Source: Arthrobacter sp. PAMC25564 (lineage in GTDB: Bacteria > Actinomycetota > Actinomycetes > Actinomycetales > Micrococcaceae). Taken from it: 64,000 nt of DNA. Position numbers and translations under genes: made by a program. The notes below the pieces were generated by a model. The model saw only the letters and a program-made list of their open reading frames with translations, ran no database searches and was not told the DNA's origin. The stretch spans positions 620,001 to 684,000 of the forward strand of contig NZ_CP039290.1 of NCBI RefSeq assembly GCF_004798705.1, written 5' to 3'. Of this stretch, positions 1 to 9,064 are shown one piece after another (the first letter of the stretch is position 1; each line of letters begins with the position of its first letter).

Positions 1-470
1 TGACCATCCAGGACATCCTCACCGACCCGCTCCAGATCCACGGGATCGGGACGGCAGCCTCCCGCGCCGCCAGAAGCAAAGAGCTGCTGGCCCTCGTCGG
101 GCTGCCCCAGTCCGCGGCCGAAGTCACCCCCTCACAGGTGTCCGGCGGCCAGCGCCAGCGCGTTGCGATTGCCCGCGCCCTCGCCCTGGATCCGGACATC
201 ATCGTGGCGGACGAGCCGACGTCGGCCCTGGACGTCTCGGTGCGGGCGCAGGTGCTGAACCTGCTGGCCGACCTCAAGATGCAACTGAACCTGGGGCTGG
301 TGTTCATTTCCCACGACATCCAGACCGTCCGCTACGTCTCGGACCGGATCTGCGTCATGTACTTCGGCGAAATCGTGGAAGAAGGACCCGCGGCCGAGGT
401 CTTTGGCGACCCCCGCAACGACTACACCAAGAAGCTGCTCGGCGCCGCGCCCAGCCTGCTGCACCCCTGA
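1..470 (+). CDS. ABC transporter ATP-binding protein (5' end outside window)
   Basis: This is the C-terminal part of an ATPase of the oligopeptide/dipeptide (Dpp/Opp) class. The frame is open from base 3 to the TGA at 468-470. The ABC signature LSGGQ-like stretch appears as [15 protein letters not shown], followed by a Walker B segment [12 protein letters not shown] and the H-loop in VFISHD. The end of the protein carries the peptide-importer pattern [13 protein letters not shown]. The nucleotide-binding P-loop lies upstream of the window. The gene sits directly before a NanA-like lyase, a kinase and an epimerase of amino-sugar metabolism. ABC importers of this class are known to carry sialic acid in some bacteria, so sialic-acid uptake is the likely job here. 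The family call is secure; the substrate is inferred from context. Confidence 0.9.
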   Translation, partial: TIQDILTDPLQIHGIGTAASRAARSKELLALVGLPQSAAEVTPSQVSGGQRQRVAIARALALDPDIIVADEPTSALDVSVRAQVLNLLADLKMQLNLGLVFISHDIQTVRYVSDRICVMYFGEIVEEGPAAEVFGDPRNDYTKKLLGAAPSLLHP

Positions 471-522
471 TTCTTCCCTTTCAGCTTTTACCCCGTTCAA
501 CCACCCATCATTGGAGTTTCCT

Positions 523-1440
523 GTGTCCACCCGATTCCAGGGCGTCATCCCGCCCGTCGTCACCCCCCGCCACGCGGACGGCAGCATCGACACCGATTCA
601 CTGCAGAACCTCACCCGGCACCTGCTCGACGGCGGCGTATCCGGACTCTTCGTCCTCGGCTCGTCCGCAGAGGTTCCCTACCTGACGAACGCCGAGCGTG
701 AACTCGTCGTCAGCACCATCGCCGCGGCGAACGCCGGCACCGTGCCGCTGATCGTCGGCGCCAACGAGCAGACCACCAACCGCGTCATCGACGAGGCCAG
801 GAAAGTCATTGACCTCGGCGCCGACGCAATCGTGGTGACCTCGATGTACTACGCCATCGGCAACGCGGACGAGACTGAAACCCACTTCCGCACCATCCAC
901 GACGCCGTCAGCACGCCGGTCTTCGCCTACGACGTCCCCGTCCGCACCCACTTCAAGCTGCCCACCGAACTGCTGGTCCGTCTCGGCCGCGACGGCGTAA
1001 TCGCCGGAGTCAAGGACTCCTCAGGCGACGACGTCGCCTTCCGCCAACTGCTCCTGGCGGCCCGGGACATCCCGAACTTCGACATCTTTACCGGCCACGA
1101 GGTTGTCGTCGACGGCGCACTGCTCGGCGGCGCCCAGGGCGTGGTACCGGGCCTGGGCAACGTGGACCCGCGCGGCTACCGCAACCTCGTCGAGGCCGCA
1201 GCCGCGGGCGACTGGGCCAAGGCCGCTGCCGAACAGGACCGGCTGGCAGACCTGTTCGAGATCGTCTACACCCCCAACGGACGTGTCTCCGGCGGAGCCG
1301 CAGGACTCGGCGCCTTCAAGACCGCCCTGCAGATCATGGGCGTGATCGAATCCAACACCATGAGCACGCCCATGCTGGCATTGAACGAGGACGAGACGAC
1401 GGCGATCAAGGTCATCCTGGAACGCAACGGCCTCGTCTAG
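523..1440 (+). CDS. nanA: DapA/NanA-family lyase, probable N-acetylneuraminate lyase
   Basis: This is a TIM-barrel class I aldolase of about 305 residues, the usual length of the dihydrodipicolinate synthase/N-acetylneuraminate lyase family. The GTG at 523 is chosen because GGAG lies about 8 bases upstream and the protein then begins at the conserved GVIPPVVTP. The catalytic tyrosine is in FAYDVPVRT and the Schiff-base lysine in GVKDSSGD. The substrate loop reads GSSAE instead of the common GTTGE, so this is not an ordinary DapA. The neighbours (ROK kinase, NanE, NagA, NagB) point to cleavage of sialic acid to N-acetylmannosamine and pyruvate. The family is certain; the exact substrate is inferred. 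A 2-keto-3-deoxy sugar acid aldolase is the main alternative. Confidence 0.82.
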   Translation: MSTRFQGVIPPVVTPRHADGSIDTDSLQNLTRHLLDGGVSGLFVLGSSAEVPYLTNAERELVVSTIAAANAGTVPLIVGANEQTTNRVIDEARKVIDLGADAIVVTSMYYAIGNADETETHFRTIHDAVSTPVFAYDVPVRTHFKLPTELLVRLGRDGVIAGVKDSSGDDVAFRQLLLAARDIPNFDIFTGHEVVVDGALLGGAQGVVPGLGNVDPRGYRNLVEAAAAGDWAKAAAEQDRLADLFEIVYTPNGRVSGGAAGLGAFKTALQIMGVIESNTMSTPMLALNEDETTAIKVILERNGLV

Positions 1441-1486
1441 CCCTGCCCCGTGCGCTGCGGGCCGTCGGGATCCCTCTGTTAGGAAA

Positions 1487-2425
1487 ATGATGTACGCAAT
1501 CGGTGTTGACCTGGGTGGGACGAAGACTGCTGCCGGGGTTGTTTCGGAGGCCGGGGAGGTGCTGTTTATAGAGACAGTTCCGACTCTCAACCGGGCCGGG
1601 GGCGAGGCGATTCTGGATGCGACCGCAGCCCTGGTTGCAGGGCTGCGGGAGCGGGCCGCTGCGGAGGGCATGCCCATCTCCCGGGTGGGCGTCGGATCTG
1701 CCGGAGTGATCGATGCCGGGCGCGGAGTTGTGGTCTCGGCTACCGAAGCGATCCACGGCTGGGCGGGCACGGCACTTACGGAAGGGCTGGCCAAGCGGCT
1801 CGGGCTTGCCGCGGAGGCTGTCCGGGCCGTCAACGATGTCCATGCCCACGCCCTGGGTGAGGCGTGGCACGGTGCGGCAGCCGGCACAGCAAGCTCGCTG
1901 CTGGTGGCCTTCGGCACGGGCGTTGGCGGGAGCCTGGTCCTGGACGGCAAGCCGGTGCTCGGGCACCGCTACGTCGGCGGCCACGTCGGCCACTTCGCCT
2001 CGCCGTATGCCTATCACGACGGAAAGCCGTTGCCGTGTGTGTGCGGCGGCGCGGGCCATCTCGAGGCAGTCGCTTCAGGACCGGCCATCCACGCGGCGTT
2101 CCGCCGCCTGGGCGGTTCTTCTGAGGCAGCCGACACCCGCGCCGTCTTCGCCCTGGCAGAGGAGGGCAATGCTGAAGCAAGCCTGGCAATCCTGGCCGGC
2201 GCCCAGGCAGCGGGCCAGGCACTGGCGGGTCTGATCAACATCCTGGATCCCGCCGTCGTCGTCGTCTCCGGCGGCCTCGCGGACGCCGGAGGGGCCTGGT
2301 GGGGGCCGATGAAAACCGCACTGCGCAGGGAATTGCTGGACCCGCTGGTAAGGGTCCCGGTGCTCCGCGCCGGGCTCGGAAACTCCGCAGCCATCACCGG
2401 CGCCGCCAGACTCGTGCTGTACTGA
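1487..2425 (+). CDS. nanK: ROK-family sugar kinase, probable N-acetylmannosamine kinase
   Basis: This is a 312-residue ROK kinase. The N-terminal phosphate-binding loop is IGVDLGGTKTAAG (about residues 5-17), and a second ATP loop, AFGTGVGGSLV, lies mid-protein. The sugar-binding HVGH and the zinc motif follow. The zinc motif reads CVCGGAGHLE, so the third cysteine of the usual CxCGxxGCxE is replaced by histidine; histidine can ligate zinc, so activity is not excluded. ATGs occur in tandem at 1487 and 1490, after AGGAAA. By position between nanA and nanE it should phosphorylate N-acetylmannosamine to its 6-phosphate. Glucokinase activity is the alternative, since ROK specificity cannot be read from sequence alone. 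Confidence 0.82.
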   Translation: MMYAIGVDLGGTKTAAGVVSEAGEVLFIETVPTLNRAGGEAILDATAALVAGLRERAAAEGMPISRVGVGSAGVIDAGRGVVVSATEAIHGWAGTALTEGLAKRLGLAAEAVRAVNDVHAHALGEAWHGAAAGTASSLLVAFGTGVGGSLVLDGKPVLGHRYVGGHVGHFASPYAYHDGKPLPCVCGGAGHLEAVASGPAIHAAFRRLGGSSEAADTRAVFALAEEGNAEASLAILAGAQAAGQALAGLINILDPAVVVVSGGLADAGGAWWGPMKTALRRELLDPLVRVPVLRAGLGNSAAITGAARLVLY

Positions 2426-2471
2426 CTACGTTGACGCCTCAGCACACCCCTTCGACTACCTAGGAACCCCC

Positions 2472-3158
2472 ATGATCCTGACACCCGGGGACCTCGAGTC
2501 CCTCCGCTCCCAACTGATCGTTTCGTGCCAGGCGTATCCCGGCGAGCCGATGCGGGACCCCCGCACCACGGCGCAGTTGGCGGCGTCGGCGGTCCTCGGC
2601 GGCGCCGCCGCGGTCCGCGTCCAGGGCCTCGCGGATGTGCAGCACACCCGCGCCGCGGTAGAGGTCCCCGTGATCGGGCTCTGGAAGGACGGGCACGACG
2701 GCGTCTTCATCACCCCCACCCTCCGCCATGCCGTGGCGGTGGCCCACGCGGGCGCCCATGTGGTCGCCGTCGACGGCACGCGCCGCCAGCGGCCGGACGG
2801 GCTGAGCCTGGCCCAGACGGTGGCCGGCATCCATGCCGAATCCCACGCCTTGGTGATGGCTGACTGCGGATCCTACGCCGATGCCGCGGCCGCCATTGAG
2901 GCCGGCGCTGACCTGATCGGCACCACCCTGGCCGGCTACACAGGCGAACGGCCCAAGACGCAGGGCCCCGATCTGGAGCTGCTGGAGCAGATCGCGTCCG
3001 CCGGCCTCGGCCGGCCGCTCATGGCGGAGGGCCGCATCCACACCCCCGCCCAGGCGAAGCAGGCGCTCGATGCCGGCGCGTTCGCCGTCGTCGTCGGCAC
3101 CGCCATCACACACCCGGCCACCGTCACCGGCTGGTTCGCGGAGGCGTTGCGCTCCTGA
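2472..3158 (+). CDS. nanE: N-acetylmannosamine-6-phosphate 2-epimerase
   Basis: This 228-residue TIM-barrel enzyme converts N-acetylmannosamine-6-phosphate to N-acetylglucosamine-6-phosphate. It has the family pattern from the start: LIVSCQAYPGEPMRD, then AAAVRVQG, PVIGLWK and the catalytic-lysine region. The phosphate-binding end is MAEGRIHTPAQA followed by VVVGTAITHP. The ATG at 2472 has AGGAA nearby. It lies 46 bases after the kinase and 50 bases before nagA on the same strand, so co-transcription is likely. Length and motifs match NanE, and its product feeds directly into NagA. Confidence 0.93.
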   Translation: MILTPGDLESLRSQLIVSCQAYPGEPMRDPRTTAQLAASAVLGGAAAVRVQGLADVQHTRAAVEVPVIGLWKDGHDGVFITPTLRHAVAVAHAGAHVVAVDGTRRQRPDGLSLAQTVAGIHAESHALVMADCGSYADAAAAIEAGADLIGTTLAGYTGERPKTQGPDLELLEQIASAGLGRPLMAEGRIHTPAQAKQALDAGAFAVVVGTAITHPATVTGWFAEALRS

Positions 3159-3208
3159 ACCTTCTTTGATGCCGACCAGCTAAGCCGCCACCCGTGAAAG
3201 GGACACCC

Positions 3209-4486
3209 ATGCACAGCCCGGAACCCCATGATGCCACCAGCCCTGCGGCGTACTTCCTGTCCGGGACGCTGATCTCGGACGGCCAGGCACACCCAGGCTC
3301 CGTGGTGGCCGTCACCGGCGGACGGATCGCCTATGCCGGGCCGCGAAGTGGTTTCAGGGCCGCGGACTTCCCCAATGCTGAGGAGATCAGCCTGCCGCCG
3401 GGGAGTTCGATCCTGCCCGGCCTGATCGACCTGCACTGCCACGGCGCGGCCGGCGGGGACTTCCCCACCGGGGACAGCCGGGCCTGCCGGGCCGCGGTCG
3501 ACTTCCTGCACCGCAGCGGCACCACCACGCTGCTGGCCAGCCTGGTCACCGCCTCCAGCGCGGACCTCCTGAATGCCCTGGCGATACTGCGGCCCCTGGC
3601 TACCGAGGGGCTCATCGCCGGAATCCACTCCGAAGGCCCCTTCCTGTCCCACGCGCGCTGCGGGGCGCAGAACCCGCGCTGGCTGCGTGACCCGGATCCG
3701 GCGTTGCTCAGCGAACTGCTGCGGGCGGCCGGCGGCACCTTGAAAACCATGACCTATGCCCCTGAGCTGCCCGGGGCCCGCGAGCTCCTCGCCATGCTGG
3801 CCAGGCACGGCGTCACGCCGTCATTGGGCCACACCGACGCGGATGCGCGCACGGCCGCCGCCTCGCTGACGGATGCCGCGGACCTCCTGGCGGCGGAACA
3901 CGCGGCCCGCACCGCCGGCGCAGGTGCGCGGGGATTCGGGGCGGGCGCCCGGCCGACGGTGACCCACCTGTTCAACGGCATGCCGCCGCTGCACCACCGG
4001 AGCCCCGGTCCTGTCGCGGCGTGCCTCCGGCTGGCCCGCGCCGGCACCGTGGCCGTGGAGCTCATCGGCGACGGCGTGCATCTGGACCCGGAGACGGTGC
4101 GGATGGTGTTCGAGCTGGTCGGAGCCGGCAACGTCGCACTCGTGACCGATTCAATGGCGGCAACCGGGCTGCCCGACGGCGACTACGAACTGGGGCCCTC
4201 TGCCGTGGTGGTGCACGGCGGCACCGCCACCCTGCAGGGCAACGGCGCCCTGGCCGGCGGCACCGCCACCCTGCTCGAAGTTGTGCGCCGGACAATCGGG
4301 GCGGGGGTGAGCCCCGCCGATGCGGTGCAGGCCGCAACGGCGGTGCCGGCGAAGCTGCTCGGACTCGACTCCCGGATCGGGAGCCTGCGGGCCGGGATGC
4401 ACGCGGACATCGTTGCCGTGGACCGCGGCTTCAGCCTGCTCACCGTACTGCGGGCCGGCCGGGTGCTCGACCGGCCCGCAGCCTGA
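3209..4486 (+). CDS. nagA: N-acetylglucosamine-6-phosphate deacetylase
   Basis: This amidohydrolase removes acetate from GlcNAc-6-phosphate to give glucosamine-6-phosphate. About 425 residues. The metal site is seen in LIDLHCHGAAGGDF, the glutamate in GIHSEGPFL, the histidines in SLGHTDAD and THLFNGMPPLHH, and the catalytic aspartate in LVTDSMAATG. A GTG at 3194 would add five residues, but GAAAGG sits correctly before the ATG at 3209, which is preferred. It is the last gene of the plus-strand run and converges on nagB, with the two stop codons one base apart. Confidence 0.94.
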   Translation: MHSPEPHDATSPAAYFLSGTLISDGQAHPGSVVAVTGGRIAYAGPRSGFRAADFPNAEEISLPPGSSILPGLIDLHCHGAAGGDFPTGDSRACRAAVDFLHRSGTTTLLASLVTASSADLLNALAILRPLATEGLIAGIHSEGPFLSHARCGAQNPRWLRDPDPALLSELLRAAGGTLKTMTYAPELPGARELLAMLARHGVTPSLGHTDADARTAAASLTDAADLLAAEHAARTAGAGARGFGAGARPTVTHLFNGMPPLHHRSPGPVAACLRLARAGTVAVELIGDGVHLDPETVRMVFELVGAGNVALVTDSMAATGLPDGDYELGPSAVVVHGGTATLQGNGALAGGTATLLEVVRRTIGAGVSPADAVQAATAVPAKLLGLDSRIGSLRAGMHADIVAVDRGFSLLTVLRAGRVLDRPAA

Positions 4487-4487
4487 G

Positions 4488-5264
4488 TCAGACGCCGACG
4501 GCTCCCGTGCGCACCGTCACCGGGGTGGTTTCGGCCGAGGCCGAGGCAGACCCGAGCCGTGCTGCCGCCGTCTCGTCGGCGACGACAGTCACATGGGGGT
4601 GAAGCTGGAGAATGGAGGCTGGGCAGTCCGTCGTGACCGGTCCGCTGAGTGCCGTGTGGAGGATGTCGGCCTTGTCCGCCCCGCTTACCACCAGCAGCAG
4701 CTGGCGGGCTTCAAGTATCGTGCCCAGGCCCTGGGTGATGCACCGGCCCGGCACGTCGTCGGGCGAGCTGAAGTAGCGGGCGTTGGCTTGCCGCGTGCGC
4801 TCCGTGAGGGCTTCGACCCGGGTGCGGGAGTCCAGGGCCGAGCCGGGTTCGTTGAACGCCACATGCCCATTGTGTCCGATGCCGAGAATCTGTACGTCGA
4901 TGCCGCCGGCCTGGGCGATCGCGGCATCGTAGGCCGCGGCTGCGCGCTCGGGATCGACAGCGGCACCCGCGGGCACTGAGACCCTCGCCGGATCCAGGTG
5001 CAGCCGCTCGGTGACTTCCCGGCGGATCACCTCGGCGTAGCTCTGTGGATGGCCTGCCGGCAGCCCCACGTACTCGTCCAGCGCGAAGCCCCGGATACCG
5101 GACATGTCGAGGCGGTGGGCGGCCAACGCGGCGTACACAGGGAGCGGCGAGCCACCGGTGGCCAGGCCGAGGACGGCCTCGGGCTTGCTGCGGATGACGG
5201 CGGCCAGGATGCCAGCAGCTATTGCGCCCGTTGAGGCGGCGTCGGGTACTACGAAGAATTCCAT
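4488..5264 (-). CDS. nagB: Glucosamine-6-phosphate deaminase
   Basis: This protein of about 258 residues isomerises and deaminates glucosamine-6-phosphate to fructose-6-phosphate and ammonia, ending the pathway. Family motifs are LGLATGGSPLPVY (phosphate loop), GFALDEYVGLP and GIGHNGHVAFNEPGS with the catalytic residues. The ATG at 5264 (MEFFVVPD) is chosen because it matches the family start; the open frame runs further upstream without homology-like sequence. It is on the minus strand, convergent with nagA and downstream of the GntR regulator, and probably co-transcribed with that regulator. Confidence 0.93.
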   Translation of the reverse strand: MEFFVVPDAASTGAIAAGILAAVIRSKPEAVLGLATGGSPLPVYAALAAHRLDMSGIRGFALDEYVGLPAGHPQSYAEVIRREVTERLHLDPARVSVPAGAAVDPERAAAAYDAAIAQAGGIDVQILGIGHNGHVAFNEPGSALDSRTRVEALTERTRQANARYFSSPDDVPGRCITQGLGTILEARQLLLVVSGADKADILHTALSGPVTTDCPASILQLHPHVTVVADETAAARLGSASASAETTPVTVRTGAVGV

Positions 5265-5337
5265 GTCAACAGGCACTTTCTGGGACAGGTTGGTTCCGGA
5301 TGGAACCGGCAGTGGTGGGAGGGGCGCTGCGGGCGGA

Positions 5338-6099
5338 CTATCGGGCCGCGACGTCCTTGAGTTTTTGGCGGATGCCGTCGAAGTGCCGCTGCAGTCGCTC
5401 GGCTGCCACGGTCTTGTTCTTGTCCGCGACTGCCTCGTAGATCTCCCAGTGGTCACGGACCTGATCGCCGAGGTTCACAGGACCCGCGCCGAGGGCCTGA
5501 TGGATCTGCCGGTACACCTTCCAGAAGACATCCATGAGGTTCATCAGCAGCTCATTGTTCAAGGGAGCATAGAGCCGGCGGTGGAATTCAGCATCGAGCT
5601 CGGCCAGCGGCTCACCGGCCGCGGCGGCTTCCTCCATGGCCTCCATGACGAGGCGGAGGTCGCCGAGCTGCTCGACCGTCACGAGATCGATGGCCGGGCC
5701 GATTAGACCCGATTCCAGGGCCTGCCGCACGTCGACAAGCTCCATGGCTTCCTCGCCGTGGTGCCGCAGGGACAGCCTCCCGCGGAAGACCAGCCCGTCG
5801 GTCAGGGCGCTGAAGTTGTTGGGGGCCACGAAGGTTCCGAAGCCATGGCGGATCTCGATCACGCCCAGCGCCTGCAGCACTTTCAGTGATTCCCGGACGG
5901 TATTTCGGCCCACTCCGAGGACGGCGGACAGCTCACTTTCGGTCGGGAGGGCATCCCCCACGTCCAGCCCCTGCTCAAGAATCAGGTCCATAATCCTGGT
6001 CTGGAGGGCATGGGATCTGATTTGCGCGCTGTATCGGGCCGACGACACCGCTTGCGGTGCTACTGTCACTTCATCTCCTTCGGCCGCGCTTCTGGACAC
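5338..6099 (-). CDS. FadR-type GntR-family transcriptional regulator
   Basis: This repressor-type regulator of about 253 residues has an N-terminal winged helix (residues about 30-95, with LPTESELSAVLGVGRNTVRESLKVL) and a C-terminal all-helical FCD ligand domain (DVRQALESGLIG, then EFHRRLYAPLNN, with the metal-binding histidine pattern). The start could be the GTG at 6099 (AAGGAG 10 bases upstream) or the GTG at 6069, which has AAGGAG 5 bases before it. It lies between nagB and the divergent esterase gene. NanR of enteric bacteria belongs to the same subfamily, so sialic-acid or amino-sugar control is the natural inference. No operator could be identified with confidence. Confidence 0.88.
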   Translation of the reverse strand: MSRSAAEGDEVTVAPQAVSSARYSAQIRSHALQTRIMDLILEQGLDVGDALPTESELSAVLGVGRNTVRESLKVLQALGVIEIRHGFGTFVAPNNFSALTDGLVFRGRLSLRHHGEEAMELVDVRQALESGLIGPAIDLVTVEQLGDLRLVMEAMEEAAAAGEPLAELDAEFHRRLYAPLNNELLMNLMDVFWKVYRQIHQALGAGPVNLGDQVRDHWEIYEAVADKNKTVAAERLQRHFDGIRQKLKDVAAR

Positions 6100-6288
6100 G
6101 GCTACTAGTCTCCTTCATCCTATCGGAGATGGGACGTCCTTTGTCCTAATGTTGAGAAAAACTTCAAGACCTCCGAGAAAGTCAACGCGACGGCTGAACA
6201 GGGAAGTTCCGCGGGAAGATCCCCCGCAATCTTGCAGATGGGACGTAGGATCATCTTTCGAACGTATGCCCCGACTCCGGAGACCGCC

Positions 6289-7311
6289 ATGCCCCTCTTT
6301 GACATGCCACTGGACCAACTGCGCGCATACACCTCATCCGCCGTCGAACCCGAAGACTTCGACGAGTTCTGGGGACAGACCATTGCCGAAGCCCGGGAAT
6401 TCCCGCTGGATGCCGTCTATACGCCGGTCGAGAACCATCTACGGGTCATTGACAGTTTTGATGTCTCCTTCTCCGGCTTCGGCGGGGCCCGGATCAAGGG
6501 CTGGCTGCATCTGCCGGCAAACCGGGACACCGCTGGCGCGTTGCCCGTGGTCGTTCAGTACATCGGCTATTCCGGTGGGCGCGGCCTGGTCCAGCAGGAC
6601 ACCAAATGGGCGCAGGCCGGGTATGCGCACTTCATCATGGATACCCGGGGCCAGGGCTACGGCGGCATGCTGGGCGAGACCGCCGATCCGCATCCGTCGG
6701 CCGGAGAGGTGTCCTACGCCGGGCTGATGACGCGCGGCATCTCCGCCAGGGAGGACTACTACTACCGCCTCGTCTTCGTTGACGCCTTCCGGGCTATCGA
6801 GGCCGCGCAGAGTCATTCCGAAGTGGATGCCGGGAGGGTGCTGCTGGTGGGCCTGAGCCAGGGAGGCGGTTTGGCCATCGCAGCCGCCGGGTTGGCGGCG
6901 GGGCGCCTGGACGGCGTCCTGGGCACCATGGCGGACGTGCCGTTCCTGCAGGACTTTCCTCGCGCCATCGACATCGCCCCGCGCGGCCCGTATCCGGAAA
7001 TTGCGGGATTCCTCTCCCGCCACCGGGACCGCTATGAGTCCATGCTGGCTGTCCTGAACTACTTCGACGGCGTCCACCTGGGCCGGCGTGCAACGGCGCC
7101 CGCGCTGTTCTCTGTGGCGCTAATGGACGATGTCTGCCCGCCGTCAACGGTCTTTGCCGCGTACAACGCCTACGGGGCCGGCGCAGCAGCAGCCCCGTCC
7201 GCAGCCCCTGCCAAGTCGGTGGTGGTCTACCGTTTCAACAACCACGAGGGCGGCCAGGAACACCACTGGGTCAGCCAACTTCGATACGTCGCTGATCTGC
7301 TGGCCTGCTAG
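6289..7311 (+). CDS. CE7-family acetyl esterase (acetylxylan/cephalosporin-C deacetylase type)
   Basis: This alpha/beta hydrolase of about 340 residues begins with the family signature PLFDMPLDQLRAY. The nucleophile serine is in GLSQGGG, the aspartate in LMDDVCPPS and the histidine in NNHEGG near the end. The ATG at 6289 follows CCGGAG. It is divergent from the GntR regulator, with 189 bases between them. CE7 enzymes deacetylate xylan, oligosaccharides and cephalosporins. In this setting removal of O-acetyl groups from sialic acids or other sugars before catabolism is plausible, but that is inference. The last 40 codons overlap a junction with transporter remains on the opposite strand. Confidence 0.85.
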   Translation: MPLFDMPLDQLRAYTSSAVEPEDFDEFWGQTIAEAREFPLDAVYTPVENHLRVIDSFDVSFSGFGGARIKGWLHLPANRDTAGALPVVVQYIGYSGGRGLVQQDTKWAQAGYAHFIMDTRGQGYGGMLGETADPHPSAGEVSYAGLMTRGISAREDYYYRLVFVDAFRAIEAAQSHSEVDAGRVLLVGLSQGGGLAIAAAGLAAGRLDGVLGTMADVPFLQDFPRAIDIAPRGPYPEIAGFLSRHRDRYESMLAVLNYFDGVHLGRRATAPALFSVALMDDVCPPSTVFAAYNAYGAGAAAAPSAAPAKSVVVYRFNNHEGGQEHHWVSQLRYVADLLAC

Positions 7312-7314
7312 CGG

Positions 7315-8232
7315 GCCGGTTGGACCTGGGGTCAGGAGCAGCGTAGCGACCAGCGGCGCGAATCCTGCAAGAAGGTTTCCGATCTGGTTGCTGACGGCCA
7401 TACCTGTGAATCGGACGGGTGTGGGGAACTGCTCGGCGAAGAACGACGTCCACACGCCGTTATAGCCGCTGAAGGACAGGGTCATATTGAGGAACGCGAA
7501 AATCGCGATCAGCAGTTGTCGAAATCGCCCAAAGGTACCCGAAGATGGTGAGCGCACAGCCGACAGAGGCGATCAGCATCGTCCGCTTCCGGCCGATGAC
7601 GTCGGAGAGGTAGCCGGCTGCAGGGATGCCGACAATCGACAACGCTATCGGTCCGGAGATGATGGCGAGCATCGCGCTCCGGTCCACCCCTACCGAGGTT
7701 GCGTACGAAAGGCTGAACACGGCGAACAGGGCCTGCATCGCTGCCATCAGTGATGCGCCCGCGACACGGATCACATCGCGCCAGTGGTACTTGAATACGT
7801 CGTTCAGCGGCAGCCTGCGGACGGCGCTTTCCTCTTTTGCTTCGGCGAACACCGGGGTTTCGTCCGGGTGGCTTCGCACGTAGTAGGTAATGACGACGAC
7901 GGCGCTGAGCCAGAAGTGGACCCTCCAGCCCCAGCTGTGCAACTGCTCGACGGGCAGGAGCGCCACCGGCAGGAACACGACGGTCGCCAGTGAGCAGCCG
8001 ACGGCGTAGCCGACCATGACGAAACTGGTGAAGAATCCCCGGCGCCCGACCGGGGAATGTTCAACGGTCAATGTCGAAGCTCCCGCCGACTCGGCCCCCG
8101 CGGAGAAGCCTTGAACGATGCGGAGTACCACCAGCAGTGCCGGAGCCAACAGGCCCACCTGGTCGTACGTCGGAAGACACCCGATGGCGAAGGATGCGAT
8201 GCCCATCAGGACAACCGTGGCAAGCATGACGC
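7315..8232 (-). pseudogene. MHS-family MFS transporter, C-terminal part, frameshifted and interrupted
   Basis: The minus strand encodes the middle and late helices of a metabolite:H+ symporter (MHS) transporter. It runs from SVMLATVVLMGIASFAIG through RIVQGFSAGAE and the central loop to the mid-protein DVIGRKRTML repeat of motif A. At about 7530 the frame changes: LWAIST continues one frame over as LLIAIFAFLNMTLSF up to FAPLVATLL. The last helix is missing at about 7315. The N-terminal third is also missing. The segment that should precede it (GHFSDRIGRKRVM) lies at 18943-19002, so the gene was split by the intervening 10.7-kb insert. Confidence 0.85.
8225..8232. repeat. Left copy of 8-bp direct repeat CATGACGC
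   Basis: This octamer lies exactly where the MFS reading frame ends and foreign sequence begins. The same octamer is at 18943-18950, where the MFS frame resumes. On the minus strand it encodes the end of the motif RKRVM. The pair has the form of a target-site duplication. Confidence 0.8.
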
Positions 8233-8233
8233 T

Positions 8234-8282
8234 TTTGAATTGCAGCGATAAGTGGCGGCATTTTCGCAGCGCTAAATGTCGC
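8234..8282 (+). repeat. IS21-like terminal sequence (left end)
   Basis: The inward reading begins TTTGAATTGCAGCGATAAG and contains two related internal repeats, GCAGCGATAAGTGGCG and GCAGCGCTAAATGTCG, spaced about 23 bases apart. It closely matches the reverse complement of 12994-13048. Internal repeats near the tip are characteristic of IS21-family ends. Confidence 0.7.
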
Positions 8283-8660
8283 CCTTGGTGCCCGTAAGCC
8301 GATGGGCTTTCGTTCACGGTGATGGGCCGCGCCGGAGGGCCTAAGGCTCGTCAGTGGCGAACGGAACAGCGGCGTAGACAGGCCTTACGCCTGTGGATTT
8401 CTTCATCCCCTTAAGACGTGCCGGAGACACTCCCGTCTATGAGACGACTTGCCGAGACAAGGCCGCCTGGCGGAAAGCAGCGTTATCGCGGGGGGAGCCG
8501 CGGCCCTGTTCCCGGGTCTGAAGGGTTGTCTGGAAAAACTGCTGTTTTCCAAGACAGCGGCAGGTGGAGTCGCTGAGGCTTCTCAGTATCAATTGATATC
8601 TTTAGTCCGGCGCCAACCAGGGCCGTAACGACGGGGTGAATCCGATCTGGACATGTCTGA
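8283..8660. other. Gene-free stretch
   Basis: No open frame here resembles a protein. The only structure seen is a short imperfect dyad around 8530-8553 (CTGGAAAAACTGCTGTTTTCC) without a T tract. It appears to be debris between the insertion end and the PucR remnant. Confidence 0.5.
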
Positions 8661-8828
8661 GACGCCCAGGCCCTGCATCTGGCCACCAACACCGTGGCGT
8701 ACCGGGTCAAACGAGCCGCCGAGGTACTCGGCCGGCCCATCAACGAGAACCAGGCGGTGACCCTGGCGGCGCTGGAGATGGCGCATACCTTCCCGCATCT
8801 CATGGACGCGCCGGCTCTTACGCAGTGA
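8661..8828 (+). pseudogene. C-terminal remnant of a PucR/CdaR-type regulator
   Basis: The frame reads DAQALHLATNTVAYRVKRA and then EVLGRPINENQAVTLAALEMA before a TGA at 8826. This is the HTH_30 domain that ends PucR-family regulators (pattern LxxHxNTVxYRxxRxxELLG). There is no upstream part and no start codon, so this is a broken gene caught inside the insert. Confidence 0.65.
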
Positions 8829-9064
8829 CGGAGCGTGCGCCTACCGGGCAGGGGGACAAAGGCGGCCGGCGACGTCCGCGCAGGCTATCGCCGGCACGAC
8901 CGCCGAGCCCCAGCCGGTAGGGAAATTCACGCTGAGCGGTCATGCCGCGTCGTCGGCGCGTTGAGCTCTGAGCGGCCGGGAATCGGCCGCTGAAAGCGAT
9001 GGCATGAGTATTCATATTGGGCTTCCGACGCACGGCCCATGGCAGTCATGTTGGCTGACTGACT
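8829..9064. other. Gene-free stretch after the PucR remnant
   Basis: The 236 bases contain no convincing coding frame, repeat or terminator. They lie between the regulator remnant and the stop codon of the convergent GT39 gene. Confidence 0.5.
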
